The notes under the pieces: generated by a model
The model's database searches: none
Seen by the model: the letters and a program-made list of their open reading frames with translations, nothing else
Told to the model about the DNA's origin: nothing
Shown: positions 53,040-63,440 of the stretch, one piece after another
Position numbering within the stretch: position 1 is the stretch's first letter
Layout of the letters: each line of letters starts with the position of its first letter
Assembly (NCBI RefSeq): GCF_023284065.1
Contig: NZ_JAKIKP010000007.1
Location: forward strand, 124,001 to 188,000
Direction of reading: 5' to 3'
From: Shewanella gaetbuli
GTDB lineage: Bacteria; Pseudomonadota; Gammaproteobacteria; Enterobacterales; Shewanellaceae
DNA length: 64,000 nucleotides
Program-made: the position numbers and the translations under genes

Positions 53040-54474
53040 TGTTCAACTCCATCATATCTAATGACGATAATTGGGTTAATACAAATTCATTTAACTCAAT
53101 GGCTTTTTGCTTTGAATCACTCTCGATATAACACCTAAACTCTGGTGCATTACCAGAAGGCCTTAAATGTATTATGGTGTTATTTGCTAATGTACAACGT
53201 AAACCATCAACAGTATTAATATTGACTAAACTGTCAGCTTCTAACTTAAGCTTTTGTAATAACTTTTTAGGTTGGCTATTACCAAAGCTGATAATTTTTC
53301 GGCTTTTATCATTAGCAAACTCAGTTAGTCGATTACTGTGGGTATGCCTGCTGGGTAAAGCTTGGAGTAAATCAACTACTGAAGAGTTTCTGGCATTAAA
53401 CAACACCATTAATACCGGTAATACCGCATCACGTGTAGGCAACGCAGCTAATTTTTTACCATTGACCTCAATATCACTGCCCAGTAAAAATCCGCCGTTA
53501 GCCTCAAACCCTGCAAATGAAGAATACACATCATTTAACGTTGAAAAGCCTTCAATAACATAAGGCGATCCAATTTTGGTTCTAAACACAAAATCGAAAT
53601 AATTAGATAACTCAATGGCTGAATTACAACTGACAGGCACTGACAACGCACTTATGTTTAATGCTTTAGCAGCTAGTAGCCCTAAAATATCTCCACAAAG
53701 CCAGTGGCCTTTTTCATCAGCTAGCATTGGTCGATCACCATCACCATCTGTAGAGAACAAGGCATCTAATTGGTACTTGTGAGTCCAGTCAATCGCCCTT
53801 TGGCAATCTTCGTCAGACACGGCTTCAGTATCAATAGGCACAAAGGTATCACTGCGGCCAATTAAAATAACGTCTGCACCTAATTGCTCAAAAATAGTCG
53901 GGTAAATATCACGCCCAGCACTAGAATGCTGGTAAATACCAATCCGCTTACCCTTAAGCCAGCTAGTATCAAATAAGCTAACATAACGGGCAATATAAGC
54001 CTCTTCAGCAGATGAGTCTGTTGGTAATGCTGCCAGATGCGTTAATGAAGAAAAACTGAACTGACCATTAATAATTGACTGTTCATCTTGCTTAGTAATT
54101 TCACCATCGGGGCGATAAAATTTAAGCCCATTTCGATCAAATGGAATGTGGCTTCCAGTAACCATAATAGAAGGAATGTTAAGTTCCATCGCCTGAAAAG
54201 CTAATGCTGGGGTAGGTATTACCCCATAATAAACCACTTGCGTACCCATTTGCTCAGCGGCTGTGGCACACGCCTTTGCCATTGCTTCACTACTTGGGCG
54301 ATTATCAATGGCAATAGCAATAGTGGTGAATTCAAAGCTTAAACGCATGGTTTCGATGAAAGAAACCGTAAATGCAGCGCATACATCTTGGGTGAAATCA
54401 GTTACTAAGCCTCTGGCACCACTGGTTCCAAAGGTGATACCGCTGTTGGCTATAACATCATGGGTATTTAACAT
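53032..54474 (-). CDS. manB: Phosphomannomutase
   Basis: The 480-residue enzyme belongs to the alpha-D-phosphohexomutase family and should convert mannose-6-phosphate to mannose-1-phosphate. The active-site serine lies in [12 protein letters not shown] near residue 105. The metal loop is [11 protein letters not shown] near 238, the sugar loop is GFEANGGFL and the phosphate loop is [10 protein letters not shown]. Assignment to mannose rather than glucose rests on its overlap with the ManC gene (7 bases). Confidence 0.9.
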   Translation of the reverse strand: MLNTHDVIANSGITFGTSGARGLVTDFTQDVCAAFTVSFIETMRLSFEFTTIAIAIDNRPSSEAMAKACATAAEQMGTQVVYYGVIPTPALAFQAMELNIPSIMVTGSHIPFDRNGLKFYRPDGEITKQDEQSIINGQFSFSSLTHLAALPTDSSAEEAYIARYVSLFDTSWLKGKRIGIYQHSSAGRDIYPTIFEQLGADVILIGRSDTFVPIDTEAVSDEDCQRAIDWTHKYQLDALFSTDGDGDRPMLADEKGHWLCGDILGLLAAKALNISALSVPVSCNSAIELSNYFDFVFRTKIGSPYVIEGFSTLNDVYSSFAGFEANGGFLLGSDIEVNGKKLAALPTRDAVLPVLMVLFNARNSSVVDLLQALPSRHTHSNRLTEFANDKSRKIISFGNSQPKKLLQKLKLEADSLVNINTVDGLRCTLANNTIIHLRPSGNAPEFRCYIESDSKQKAIELNEFVLTQLSSLDMMELNNA

Positions 54475-55898
54475 GATGCAGACTCCAAATCAACGCGCCC
54501 ATAACGGTCTTCAAAACGGACAATATCGTCTTCGCCCAAGTATGAGCCTGACTGCACTTCAATTAATTCAAGTGGAACGATACCAGGGTTTTCAAGTGCA
54601 TGAACAACACCCACAGGTATATAAGTGGATTGATTCTCAGTTAATAAAATGTCTTTATCACCATTGGTGACTTTTGCGGTACCTGATACCACAATCCAAT
54701 GTTCGGCGCGGTGATGATGCATTTGAACAGACAATTTAGCACCAGGTTTAACCGTAATACGCTTAACCTGAAAACGGCCACCATTATCAATAGAATCATA
54801 CTTACCCCAAGGGCGGTATACTTCTCGATGATGCTGCCATTCGCTTCTTTGCTGGCTTTTTAATTGCTCAACCACATTCTTAACTTGTTGAACCTCTGAC
54901 TGTTTGGCCACTAAAATGGCATCTTTGGTTTCAACGACAACAACGTCATCTAAACCGATAGTGGCGACCAATTTTTCAGACGCTTTTACATAGGAATTTT
55001 GCGTATTAATACCAATGACATCGCCATTAAATACGTTACCATCTGCGTCTTTATCTTGAATTTCCCATAATGCTGACCAGCTACCAACATCACTCCAGCC
55101 ACAGTCCATAGGAACCACAACCGCATGTTGGGTATTTTCCATAACGGCATAGTCAATTGATTCATCCGGGCACGTTTCAAACACGGTTTGATTAATTCTA
55201 ATAAAATCTAAATCGTGAGTAGTATCAGCTAATGATGCTTCACAAGCGGTATAAATAAGTGGACGGTATTGTTTCAACTCTTTTAAATAAGCACTGGCTT
55301 TAAACAGAAACATGCCGCTATTCCAGTAGTAATTACCCGTTGCAAGATAATTTTCTGCGGTAGCTAAATCAGGCTTTTCAACAAATTGATTTACTTCAAA
55401 CCCTAAATTATCAGCAAGCGATGCACCGCGTTGTATATAGCCGTAACCGGTTTCCGGTTGTGTTGGAACAATACCAAAAGTCACTAACTGGTTTTGCTGT
55501 GCCAATGGAATTGCTTGGTTTACTGCATGACAAAAAGCAGGCTCGTCTTTAATAACATGGTCTGCAGCTAGCACTAACATTAATGGGTCTTCACCATTGC
55601 GAATAGCCAACATTGCAGCTAGCGCAATAGCAGGAGCAGTGTTGCGCCCTACCGGTTCTAAAATAATGCCGCTATTGTCAATATTGTTTAATCGAAACTG
55701 CTCAGCAACAGAAAAACGGTGTTCCTCATTACAAATAACTACCGGCGGTTTATGTTGAAGCCCAGCTAATCTATTAGCTGTTGTTTGCAACATTGAATTT
55801 TCGCCAAATAAAGTTAAAAACTGTTTAGGAAATTGCTGGCGAGATAAAGGCCATAAACGTGAGCCTGAGCCACCAGCCATTATTATTGGTAAAATCAT
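54468..55898 (-). CDS. manC: Mannose-1-phosphate guanylyltransferase / mannose-6-phosphate isomerase
   Basis: The 476-residue bifunctional enzyme makes GDP-mannose. The N-terminal nucleotidyltransferase has [19 protein letters not shown] (8-26) and FVEKPD. The C-terminal cupin isomerase has [26 protein letters not shown] and [14 protein letters not shown]. The length is usual for the fused type. With ManB it channels fructose-6-phosphate into the polysaccharide. Confidence 0.95.
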   Translation of the reverse strand: MILPIIMAGGSGSRLWPLSRQQFPKQFLTLFGENSMLQTTANRLAGLQHKPPVVICNEEHRFSVAEQFRLNNIDNSGIILEPVGRNTAPAIALAAMLAIRNGEDPLMLVLAADHVIKDEPAFCHAVNQAIPLAQQNQLVTFGIVPTQPETGYGYIQRGASLADNLGFEVNQFVEKPDLATAENYLATGNYYWNSGMFLFKASAYLKELKQYRPLIYTACEASLADTTHDLDFIRINQTVFETCPDESIDYAVMENTQHAVVVPMDCGWSDVGSWSALWEIQDKDADGNVFNGDVIGINTQNSYVKASEKLVATIGLDDVVVVETKDAILVAKQSEVQQVKNVVEQLKSQQRSEWQHHREVYRPWGKYDSIDNGGRFQVKRITVKPGAKLSVQMHHHRAEHWIVVSGTAKVTNGDKDILLTENQSTYIPVGVVHALENPGIVPLELIEVQSGSYLGEDDIVRFEDRYGRVDLESASC

Positions 55899-55922
55899 TT
55901 TTAAAACCTCGATAAAGTGTAA

Positions 55923-57176
55923 TTAAGCTCTGACAAAACTTTCATTCTTTACATTTAAGATAAAAATTGAAATTAAAACAAATTGAGATAGCATTAAAGT
56001 TTTAGAAGACAAACCTGTTCCAGAAAAAGAAATTAACAAGAAAGCAAAGGAACTAAAAAAAGTATGAGGCCCAATGTAAATATACAACACTTTTACAACA
56101 CAATATAAAACAAAGATAAAAATCAAAGTAACTAATAATCCAGACTGCAAAATCGAAGCAACCCAAGATAATTCAACCCCATATTTTGTGCCATATAATA
56201 ACTGCCTAAAGTATAAGTCAGAGTTTAAATCACCGAATAAAAGCTCTTTCAAAGGTGTATCAAATAAAATATACAAAGCAGTCAATCTACTTTCGGCACT
56301 TCCATTATCATCAGTAACTCGTAGAATCAATAAATCGAAAAGACCAAGATTGAATAAAAACAATATTAGAAAAGGAAACATTGCAATAAAAACCATTCCT
56401 AAAATTATTTTAACCCTAAAAACCTCAGCCCCAGAAATAAAATAGTAAAACCAAATAAAAAATAAAACTAACAACACAAAAATAGAAATTAAAATCGAAA
56501 ATCTACCACCAAATGCAGGCAAGGATAAAAGGGACAAGGATAAACAAACCTTCTCTGATATGGATAATTTGAAATGGAGATTTTTTGAAAATAAGCCTAC
56601 AACTACAACAGCAGACACAAATGATGCAATTAATGGATGGCCATAAAGTGAAGAAGATCGCTCAAACCCCCATTCTGAAACATCAACAAAAGCTCCCTGT
56701 TCTAAGTCATAATAATTCTTAGGAACTATTCCTGAACCTATTACGTATTCAAACAAGCCAATAAAAGCATTAAAAGTAATTAGGTTCAGCAATATTTTAT
56801 TAATATAAACCTGCTGCTCAGATGTAAGACTGAAAAACATCATCAAAATTAAAAGAGGCGTAAACCAAGTTATTAGAGTAGTTGCCATTGGCTGTTTTAA
56901 AAGAAAAACCTGATAAAAAAAGCAAAGAAACAACAACAAAAATAAAAAATGAAAATTATAACGAATTAACAAGGTGGATAATAACAGAGGGCCACCTCTA
57001 TAGAGAAATAAAGATAGTACAGAAAAAAATAAAATATAAAAAGAAGGGTGAAGTTTATAAAGCGAATAACCTCCTTCCAAAAGAAAGTTATAACCAAACA
57101 AAGACAACACATCCGAGGATAAAACAAAAAATGAAAGTGTTGCGGTGAAAAATAAGAAAAAAGTTATTCTAGGCAT
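55923..57176 (-). CDS. wzy: Wzy-like polysaccharide polymerase (integral membrane)
   Basis: The 417-residue protein is very hydrophobic with about ten membrane helices and a large periplasmic loop near 130-180 (YVIGSGIVPKNYYDLEQGA, SSSLYGHPL). Polymerases of this type have little sequence conservation, and I assign it by topology and by its place next to the flippase. It is AT-rich, like the other repeat-unit genes and unlike galU, manB and manC. Confidence 0.75.
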   Translation of the reverse strand: MPRITFFLFFTATLSFFVLSSDVLSLFGYNFLLEGGYSLYKLHPSFYILFFSVLSLFLYRGGPLLLSTLLIRYNFHFLFLLLFLCFFYQVFLLKQPMATTLITWFTPLLILMMFFSLTSEQQVYINKILLNLITFNAFIGLFEYVIGSGIVPKNYYDLEQGAFVDVSEWGFERSSSLYGHPLIASFVSAVVVVGLFSKNLHFKLSISEKVCLSLSLLSLPAFGGRFSILISIFVLLVLFFIWFYYFISGAEVFRVKIILGMVFIAMFPFLILFLFNLGLFDLLILRVTDDNGSAESRLTALYILFDTPLKELLFGDLNSDLYFRQLLYGTKYGVELSWVASILQSGLLVTLIFIFVLYCVVKVLYIYIGPHTFFSSFAFLLISFSGTGLSSKTLMLSQFVLISIFILNVKNESFVRA

Positions 57177-57184
57177 ATTTAAAC

Positions 57185-58609
57185 TTAATAACCCCTAGAC
57201 TTTATAGCTAACAAAAAAGCACTTCTATTTAATAATAACATTGAAAAAACATAAACAAAAGCACCAGAAACAATATTGAGAAAAAGATTTACAAGAATAG
57301 AAAAGTTAGTAACGCCATATTGAGAAATAAATCCGCCCATCAACACCACAGAAGCTAATGTTTTTAACATAAAAAACCACGGAACCACAAAACCTGTATT
57401 TAAAATCAAATAAAACATTAGAGCGATTATTAATACTAAAGAAGCTAAACTCATGGACATTGCAGCTCCAACAACTCCATACATGTTTATCAATACAAAG
57501 GAGAAAAGAATAACCAACAAAGCAAGTGCTCCATCAATATAAATTAAAAAATAGGTTTTTTTTGCCAAAATAAAATAATGATTAAGATAGTTATATATTA
57601 TTGCAAATAAGCCTCCACTTAATATTGACCAAGGTAGTACCACTAAAGTATCTTGAACAAAATCTTCGGAAATAAATAACATGACTAAGTCTTCTTGAAC
57701 TAAAAACATCCCTACTAATGATGGTAAAAGAACGCAAAATAATAAACAAAAATTATCTGAAAGTTGCCTAACACCAGCGTTGAGACCACTTTCATTTGTA
57801 ACCCTTATAGCTAAAGGTAAAGCAGCTGATGTAACAATCATTGAGGCCATACTTGCAGCTCGTTGCCCAAGTCCAAAACCAACAGCGAAAAAACCTACAG
57901 CACTTAGCCCCATAATACCTTCCAAAATATACCTTGAAGAATTTAACCCTAACCAAGAAAGCAAACCAGCTAGAACCAAAGGTAACCCATATTTGAAACC
58001 GTCTTTTATTATTGCAAAGTTAATTCTTAGCTTCCTAATATTTCTCCTTTTTAAATAAGTAATATACGAAAGTCCAATTAACTCAGCAAAACCAAAGCCA
58101 ACAAGGGGGTAAATGGCATTATCATCAAAAATATACAATAATACAAAACCTATTATCAAGCCGAGAACTGGACCCACAAGGGAGAGGAAGTTATATGTAA
58201 AGGTATCATTCTCAACAGAAGCAACAGTAACAAGATGTTGATTAATGTTCCTGAATACTATGAAAGATACTGATATAACCAACAACCAGAAATCATATGA
58301 ATCAAAAACCATAAGAATTACAATCATTGAAAGCATAACTTGGATGATCACTGAAATATAAATCACATACAAGGAAGTATCTTTAAAGTTATCCACCTCA
58401 ATACTTTTATCTGTCATAAACCGTAATGAATAATGCGTCCACCAAGATAGTAATATTGTACGAATTAACTCTTGCAATGTTGTTATCAGAGTAATTGTGC
58501 CAATCGAACTAGAACTACAATAGTATGTCCATATAATAATTGAAAGAAATTGAGACAAAGGACTCAATATCTGCGACGGCATATATAACAACGTACGTTT
58601 AAGTAACAA
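57185..58609 (-). CDS. wzx: Wzx-like polysaccharide flippase
   Basis: The 474-residue protein has about twelve to fourteen membrane helices arranged as in polysaccharide_synt/MATE-like flippases. The N-terminus LYMPSQILSPLSQFLSIIIW and internal GLPLVLAGLLSWLGLNSSRYIL are typical. It should move the lipid-linked repeat unit across the inner membrane to Wzy. It is 8 bases from wzy and 11 bases after the GT2 gene. Confidence 0.88.
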   Translation of the reverse strand: MLLKRTLLYMPSQILSPLSQFLSIIIWTYYCSSSSIGTITLITTLQELIRTILLSWWTHYSLRFMTDKSIEVDNFKDTSLYVIYISVIIQVMLSMIVILMVFDSYDFWLLVISVSFIVFRNINQHLVTVASVENDTFTYNFLSLVGPVLGLIIGFVLLYIFDDNAIYPLVGFGFAELIGLSYITYLKRRNIRKLRINFAIIKDGFKYGLPLVLAGLLSWLGLNSSRYILEGIMGLSAVGFFAVGFGLGQRAASMASMIVTSAALPLAIRVTNESGLNAGVRQLSDNFCLLFCVLLPSLVGMFLVQEDLVMLFISEDFVQDTLVVLPWSILSGGLFAIIYNYLNHYFILAKKTYFLIYIDGALALLVILFSFVLINMYGVVGAAMSMSLASLVLIIALMFYLILNTGFVVPWFFMLKTLASVVLMGGFISQYGVTNFSILVNLFLNIVSGAFVYVFSMLLLNRSAFLLAIKSRGY

Positions 58610-58620
58610 GAAACACCTTC

Positions 58621-59637
58621 TTATAAATCAGGATATTTATTAAAACATCCAATTAATTTAGCAGAAACTTTAACTGGAAAGATTAAAATAAAGATGTAAA
58701 ACATTAGATTTTTAATTTTTTTAAGAAAACTAACTTCTGGCGCCCTATAGAAATTAGCAATAATATTTTTAGTTATAAAGTTCTTAGTATCTTGAGGGAA
58801 GTCGTGATTAACATTATCTAAAACAAATGAATCTAATCTATTCCTCCAATGATACGGACCCAATAGAAAATTCTTAATAGATTTGTTCTCATGAAATAAT
58901 TCTCTTTCGGCACTTTGAATACCATCGGCATACATTTCCTGGGCTTTCAACATTTGTCTTGACTTTTTTAAACTGACAAAATAATGTTCACTTTCACTTT
59001 TACTATGAACTCTATAAAAACCAAGCTCATTGTTAATGATTTTGATTTCATCATATACTGCAGCGACATAAATTAAATAACCATCAACCGCATTGTTCCA
59101 AACAGTTTCATCAAATGGAAACTGTGTAGCTAAAAAACGTCTTGAGTATGCCACACCACTCATAGGCGCTGTAGGAACATAACCAAAATTCAAAACAAAA
59201 TCCTGAAAAGGAATATTATTTATAAATCGCTCTGGCAACCGACCTCCATGGATCAAGCTATCTTCATCTACGACTTTTAAATAGTATTGGTAAGCGTTAA
59301 TACTGTCCTCATAATTATTAGCTAATATTTCACAAGCATCACTTGATAAAAAATCATCAGAATCGAGAAAGATAACTATATCGCCTTCGCAATGTTTAAA
59401 ACCTAAATTCAATGCAGATACTTGCCCACCATTAGATTTGAAAAAAGTCTTTTTCAAAGAGTAGTGCTGGATTATTTCTTTAGATTTGTCAGTAGAACCA
59501 TCATCAACAATTATTATCTCAACATGTTTATATGTTTGATTCAAAGCGCTGTCAATAGCTTCACTTAGATATTTTTCATAATTATAATTATTAATTATAA
59601 TACTGACAACTGGAAGACATAAATCCTGTGTAGACAT
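58621..59637 (-). CDS. Family 2 glycosyltransferase
   Basis: The 338-residue protein has a GT-A fold at the N-terminus: VSIIINNYNYEKYLSEAID, VDDGSTDKS and the metal motif FLDSDDFL near residue 95. The C-terminal third is basic with one hydrophobic stretch (FYIFILIFPVKVSAKLIG) that may hold it at the membrane. It adds one sugar to the lipid-linked repeat unit; the donor cannot be inferred. A 450-bp gene-free gap lies upstream. Confidence 0.9.
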   Translation of the reverse strand: MSTQDLCLPVVSIIINNYNYEKYLSEAIDSALNQTYKHVEIIIVDDGSTDKSKEIIQHYSLKKTFFKSNGGQVSALNLGFKHCEGDIVIFLDSDDFLSSDACEILANNYEDSINAYQYYLKVVDEDSLIHGGRLPERFINNIPFQDFVLNFGYVPTAPMSGVAYSRRFLATQFPFDETVWNNAVDGYLIYVAAVYDEIKIINNELGFYRVHSKSESEHYFVSLKKSRQMLKAQEMYADGIQSAERELFHENKSIKNFLLGPYHWRNRLDSFVLDNVNHDFPQDTKNFITKNIIANFYRAPEVSFLKKIKNLMFYIFILIFPVKVSAKLIGCFNKYPDL

Positions 59638-60090
59638 TGATAAAAACCCCCTTATTCTGTCACGAAATTTTCAAAAAAATAATAGAACAACTCAACCGTA
59701 AAATAGATCCGCTTTCAATTAATAACCAATAACCATTCTACTCTTTTCTTTAAGCAACAATTTAAACAAAAGTGATATAAAGATGCACAAAACCAATATT
59801 ATCAAAGATATAAATTGCAAATACACAAACCCAGATAACATACCTTGATGCAATCTTTTTATGATAAATATCAAAACTGGATGAATGAAATATATTGCTA
59901 TTTAGCTGTTAAAACAAAAAACCACCTATAAATACAAAATAAAAAGTACCGCCAAAAATTAATGTAACATAAAAGTGTGAAATTAAATTACCTGGTCGGA
60001 ACCCCGATATCCAGAATGGATGCTCTACAACTATAATAAAAATTCACAAAGCTCTAAATTTTTTCCGCGATTAAATAAATATTGGACAAT
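59638..60090 (-). pseudogene. Remnant of an integral membrane protein (acyltransferase or polymerase)
   Basis: The 453-bp gap holds hydrophobic pieces in different minus-strand frames. One piece near 60,030-59,915 reads HPFWISGFRPGNLISHFYV and then FYFVFIGGFLF. A second, after a stop and a shift, reads VIWVCVFAIYIFDNIG. The last reads SLLFKLLLKEKSRM near 59,730. Together they look like the C-terminal half of a membrane protein, perhaps an O-acyltransferase. No start or intact frame remains. Confidence 0.45.
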
Positions 60091-61284
60091 CTACCTTTCA
60101 ACATTTAAACAGTGTAAATCAAATAATTTATTGATTTGATTACTTGACTTAAAACCGCTTATAGATTCATTTACATCACTTGGACACATGGCTCTCTTTT
60201 TAATTTTGTCCCAAATATTAATTACAGAATGACAAACCATGGAAACAGTATTATTTGAATCATCATTAACGCTTAACATTTCACCACACACACCCTTTTC
60301 GAAAGTTTCTTGCATTTGTTCAAGCCTCAATGAGACAACAGGCCTACCAGCGCAAATTGCTTCCATCACATAAACAGGCCATCCTTCGAAAACAGAGGTG
60401 ACAATACCCATATGAAACCCTTTCCACATTTCAGCAATTTCAGAAGAACGTTTAAAACCGTGACAGACAACAATGTCCTGCACATCAGCATACTCCTTAA
60501 AGACTTTAGGATTCGAGACTCCAATATAATGAAACTCTATTTTGCTATTTAATTGATTTTTTAAAGTTTTAAGTATTTTAAACATCATTTGCGGTCTCTT
60601 AAATTCATCGAGCCGTCCTGCAAATGCTATCCTTAACGTATCATCCTCTAACTTATAAGGTGTCGGTATAAACAAGTTGTCATCTACACTCACTGTCATA
60701 TACTCAATTACATCTGCTTTTGATGGAAAATCATTTTTTAATCGCTTTGTTTGCTCTGAACTAACTGAAATAACTCTATTTGCTTTCTTGACCGCGAATG
60801 ATTCATTTAATTTATGCAAAAACCATACTTTACCTAACAATGAATCAAGTTTTTTATTTGGATCAGCATCACCATGTGTGATTAATAATGTTGAAAATCT
60901 GTTAACATAACAAAACCAAGAAAACTCATACCGCTGAATCTCAACAGAAGACTTCAATTCTTTATACTTTTCTTTGATAACATTCTGATATTTAAATAAT
61001 GAAAAGAAAAAATTAAACGTTAGTGATTTAAATACATTTTTTGCAGCAGTATTAATATCTATTACCGTTGTATTTAGTACAGGAATGAATGTATAACTAC
61101 GCCCAAAATCGTTTGTGAGTATGATAGGTACTCCCAAGGGAAGTTGATTAGTTTCATCCACACCAACTACAACTAGATCAACATTTTTTGGAAAAAACTT
61201 AATTGTATTTCTAACATGTGTTTCGATACCACCGACCTTGAACCCCCTAGGGTCAAATGGGTGTATTGAGATTATTCTATGCAT
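60091..61284 (-). CDS. Family 4 glycosyltransferase
   Basis: The 397-residue GT-B protein has an N-terminal acceptor domain starting RIISIHPFDPRGFKVGGIET and a C-terminal donor domain with FAGRLDEFKRPQMMF near 225 and the E-x7-E region SVFEGWPVYVMEAICAGRP near 308. This is the GT4 retaining pattern. It overlaps the next upstream transferase gene by 8 bases. Confidence 0.88.
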   Translation of the reverse strand: MHRIISIHPFDPRGFKVGGIETHVRNTIKFFPKNVDLVVVGVDETNQLPLGVPIILTNDFGRSYTFIPVLNTTVIDINTAAKNVFKSLTFNFFFSLFKYQNVIKEKYKELKSSVEIQRYEFSWFCYVNRFSTLLITHGDADPNKKLDSLLGKVWFLHKLNESFAVKKANRVISVSSEQTKRLKNDFPSKADVIEYMTVSVDDNLFIPTPYKLEDDTLRIAFAGRLDEFKRPQMMFKILKTLKNQLNSKIEFHYIGVSNPKVFKEYADVQDIVVCHGFKRSSEIAEMWKGFHMGIVTSVFEGWPVYVMEAICAGRPVVSLRLEQMQETFEKGVCGEMLSVNDDSNNTVSMVCHSVINIWDKIKKRAMCPSDVNESISGFKSSNQINKLFDLHCLNVER

Positions 61285-62380
61285 TATTACATTCCATATC
61301 TAATGCCAAGTTAAATAGTTCTATTGTTTTATCTGCAGCTTTAGCCCAACTAAATTGACAAGAGTTGTTAATTGCGGCTAAAGACAATGAGTTAAACTTT
61401 TCAGTATTTTTTATTATTTCAATAATACTATCTACCAATTTATCGGCATCATCTCTTTCAAAAAAAATAGCTCCATTACCAGCGACCTCTCTTAGCACAG
61501 GTATATTTGAGGCAATCACAGGTAAACCATATTTTTGAGCTTCCAGAATGGGTAGGCCAAAACCCTCATAAGAGGATGGGAAAGCTAGAAATTTTGCTTC
61601 ACAATATCTCTTGATCAAATCTTCGTTACTTAAGTATCCCAGCTTTATAGGTATCGTAGTTGTATTCAGTTTCTTAGCATATAATTCAAAATATCCATTA
61701 GAATCACGACCAACATGATATATATCAACATCAATTTTCATACTTTTAAGAATAGACATAGCCTTTACTAAGACTTCAACACCTTTATTAGGTGAAACAT
61801 TTGCAACAAATATTCCATAGTCTTTTCGCTTTAGCTCAACTTTTGGTCCATTTAAGCATGCAGACTCATGAACAACTCGCACTTTTTCTGAGACATCTGG
61901 GTAATAGTAAATTAAGTCTCTTGCAGTATTTTTTGAAACACAAATGTTGTATATTGCACGTTTTAACGTTAATGGAAAAAATATTTTCCACCATAACCTG
62001 TGATGTAATTTATAGTTTTGCGGTGCAACATCAAAATAAAGATCATGTGTAACATTTATTAATGGAACTTTTCCGAATATACAACCTACTGGATCTGGGT
62101 TAAATTCTAAGTCTATCTTTTTTTCTTTTAAAATCCTTGGCAGTATAAAAATCTGATTAATCAGATTTTTTGGCATAGACTCAATGTAAGGCTTAGTAAC
62201 AACTTCTAACCCTCTTCCTTGTAACATGGAGGGGAGTTCACACTCATCCCAGCAAGTTAACAATACAAATTGATATTGTTTATTTTTCAGTAATGAATCG
62301 AGCAAATAAAAAAGGTAGTTTGAAATCCCACTTATTTTATTAGCAGGTTCAAGTAGATGGTTTATTAACACTCTTTTCAT
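61277..62380 (-). CDS. Family 4 glycosyltransferase, mannosyltransferase type
   Basis: The 367-residue protein has the GT4 donor domain: VANVSPNKGVEVLVKAM near 195 and PSSYEGFGLPILEAQKYGLP near 275, followed by SNIPVLREVAG. This last form is frequent in WbaZ/MtfB-like mannosyltransferases, which would fit with the GDP-mannose genes in the operon; this is inference. One base separates it from the upstream gene. Confidence 0.88.
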   Translation of the reverse strand: MKRVLINHLLEPANKISGISNYLFYLLDSLLKNKQYQFVLLTCWDECELPSMLQGRGLEVVTKPYIESMPKNLINQIFILPRILKEKKIDLEFNPDPVGCIFGKVPLINVTHDLYFDVAPQNYKLHHRLWWKIFFPLTLKRAIYNICVSKNTARDLIYYYPDVSEKVRVVHESACLNGPKVELKRKDYGIFVANVSPNKGVEVLVKAMSILKSMKIDVDIYHVGRDSNGYFELYAKKLNTTTIPIKLGYLSNEDLIKRYCEAKFLAFPSSYEGFGLPILEAQKYGLPVIASNIPVLREVAGNGAIFFERDDADKLVDSIIEIIKNTEKFNSLSLAAINNSCQFSWAKAADKTIELFNLALDMECNNA

Positions 62381-62381
62381 A

Positions 62382-63440
62382 TTAAGCTCTTTTACTCTCT
62401 AACAATTTAATTACACTACCTCTATCTTTAAGTGCGTTATCATTCCACCTTTTAAGATTATTGTATGACTTCTCAGCAGCTTTAATATTAGCATCGCTAA
62501 AATAGTCAATAATACTTTGCGCTGCCTCATGGGGGGTGTCAGCGTTTATAAACAAGCCCGACTCACATAGCACTTCGTTAAACACTGGAATATTTGATGC
62601 AACGATGGCTATCCCACTATATTGTAGCTCGAGCAAGGGAAGTCCAAGGCCCTCATCGTGTGATGTAGACATATAGAATGTACTTGATTCAACTAATGTC
62701 TTCACCTCGCTAGATGATAAATACCCATGGCATATAACCCCTGGTGTGGAAATTAATTCTTCAGCATCATCTCCCCAGCCCAAACGACCTACAATATGTA
62801 ACTCAATTTTACTTCCTAGTTTATCTTGTAAGCTCTTAAAAATTTTCAATGCACCTGAATAGTTTTTCCTAGGTTCCACAGTACCTAACATCAAAATTTT
62901 CAACTCTTTCAGTTTCAACGTTTCATATCGATATTTATTAAACTCTAGATTAAAAACATTTTTAACGAATGGTCGATAAAGAACTACTTTCGCATTAACT
63001 TTACAATATTTCTTTAACTCAACAGCAGTTTTATTTGAATTAACTAAAAAGCAATCTAGTCTTTTGACAGCAAAAGACAATGAAGGTCTCATATACAATT
63101 TAGCCCTAATATTTATCTCATCTGTCCTTGAAAGCAAAAACATATCATGTATATATGGAATAACCTTATCACCACGCAGTAATGATAATAAAATTGATGG
63201 CGGAAACCCAGGTGTTAATATAACGGTCTTAGGGTTAAAATAAGATTTTAACGTGATATAAAACCATTGTTTAAAAATTAGTAACCAAGTATTTTTTGCA
63301 GTTATATGTTGAATTGAATTTGTTCCCAATGATTTATCGTCAAAAAGTTCCTCTGTAATCCTTTCTATTCCAGTCGTGTTGCGTCCCAGATGTGTACAAT
63401 CTACTATTAGCTTAGGCTTATTGCTTTTTAAGTAATTCAT
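62382..63440 (-). CDS. Family 4 glycosyltransferase, mannosyltransferase type
   Basis: The 352-residue protein opens with a conserved start (PKLIVDCTHLGRNTTGIER), the form seen in mannosyl- and rhamnosyltransferases of this class. The donor domain has GTVEPRKNYSGALKIF near 205 and SHDEGLGLPLLELQYSG near 272, then SNIPVFNEVL. It resembles the neighbouring GT4 gene at 61,277 and may descend from a shared ancestor. It overlaps the upstream WecG-type gene by 4 bases. Confidence 0.88.
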   Translation of the reverse strand: MNYLKSNKPKLIVDCTHLGRNTTGIERITEELFDDKSLGTNSIQHITAKNTWLLIFKQWFYITLKSYFNPKTVILTPGFPPSILLSLLRGDKVIPYIHDMFLLSRTDEINIRAKLYMRPSLSFAVKRLDCFLVNSNKTAVELKKYCKVNAKVVLYRPFVKNVFNLEFNKYRYETLKLKELKILMLGTVEPRKNYSGALKIFKSLQDKLGSKIELHIVGRLGWGDDAEELISTPGVICHGYLSSSEVKTLVESSTFYMSTSHDEGLGLPLLELQYSGIAIVASNIPVFNEVLCESGLFINADTPHEAAQSIIDYFSDANIKAAEKSYNNLKRWNDNALKDRGSVIKLLESKRA

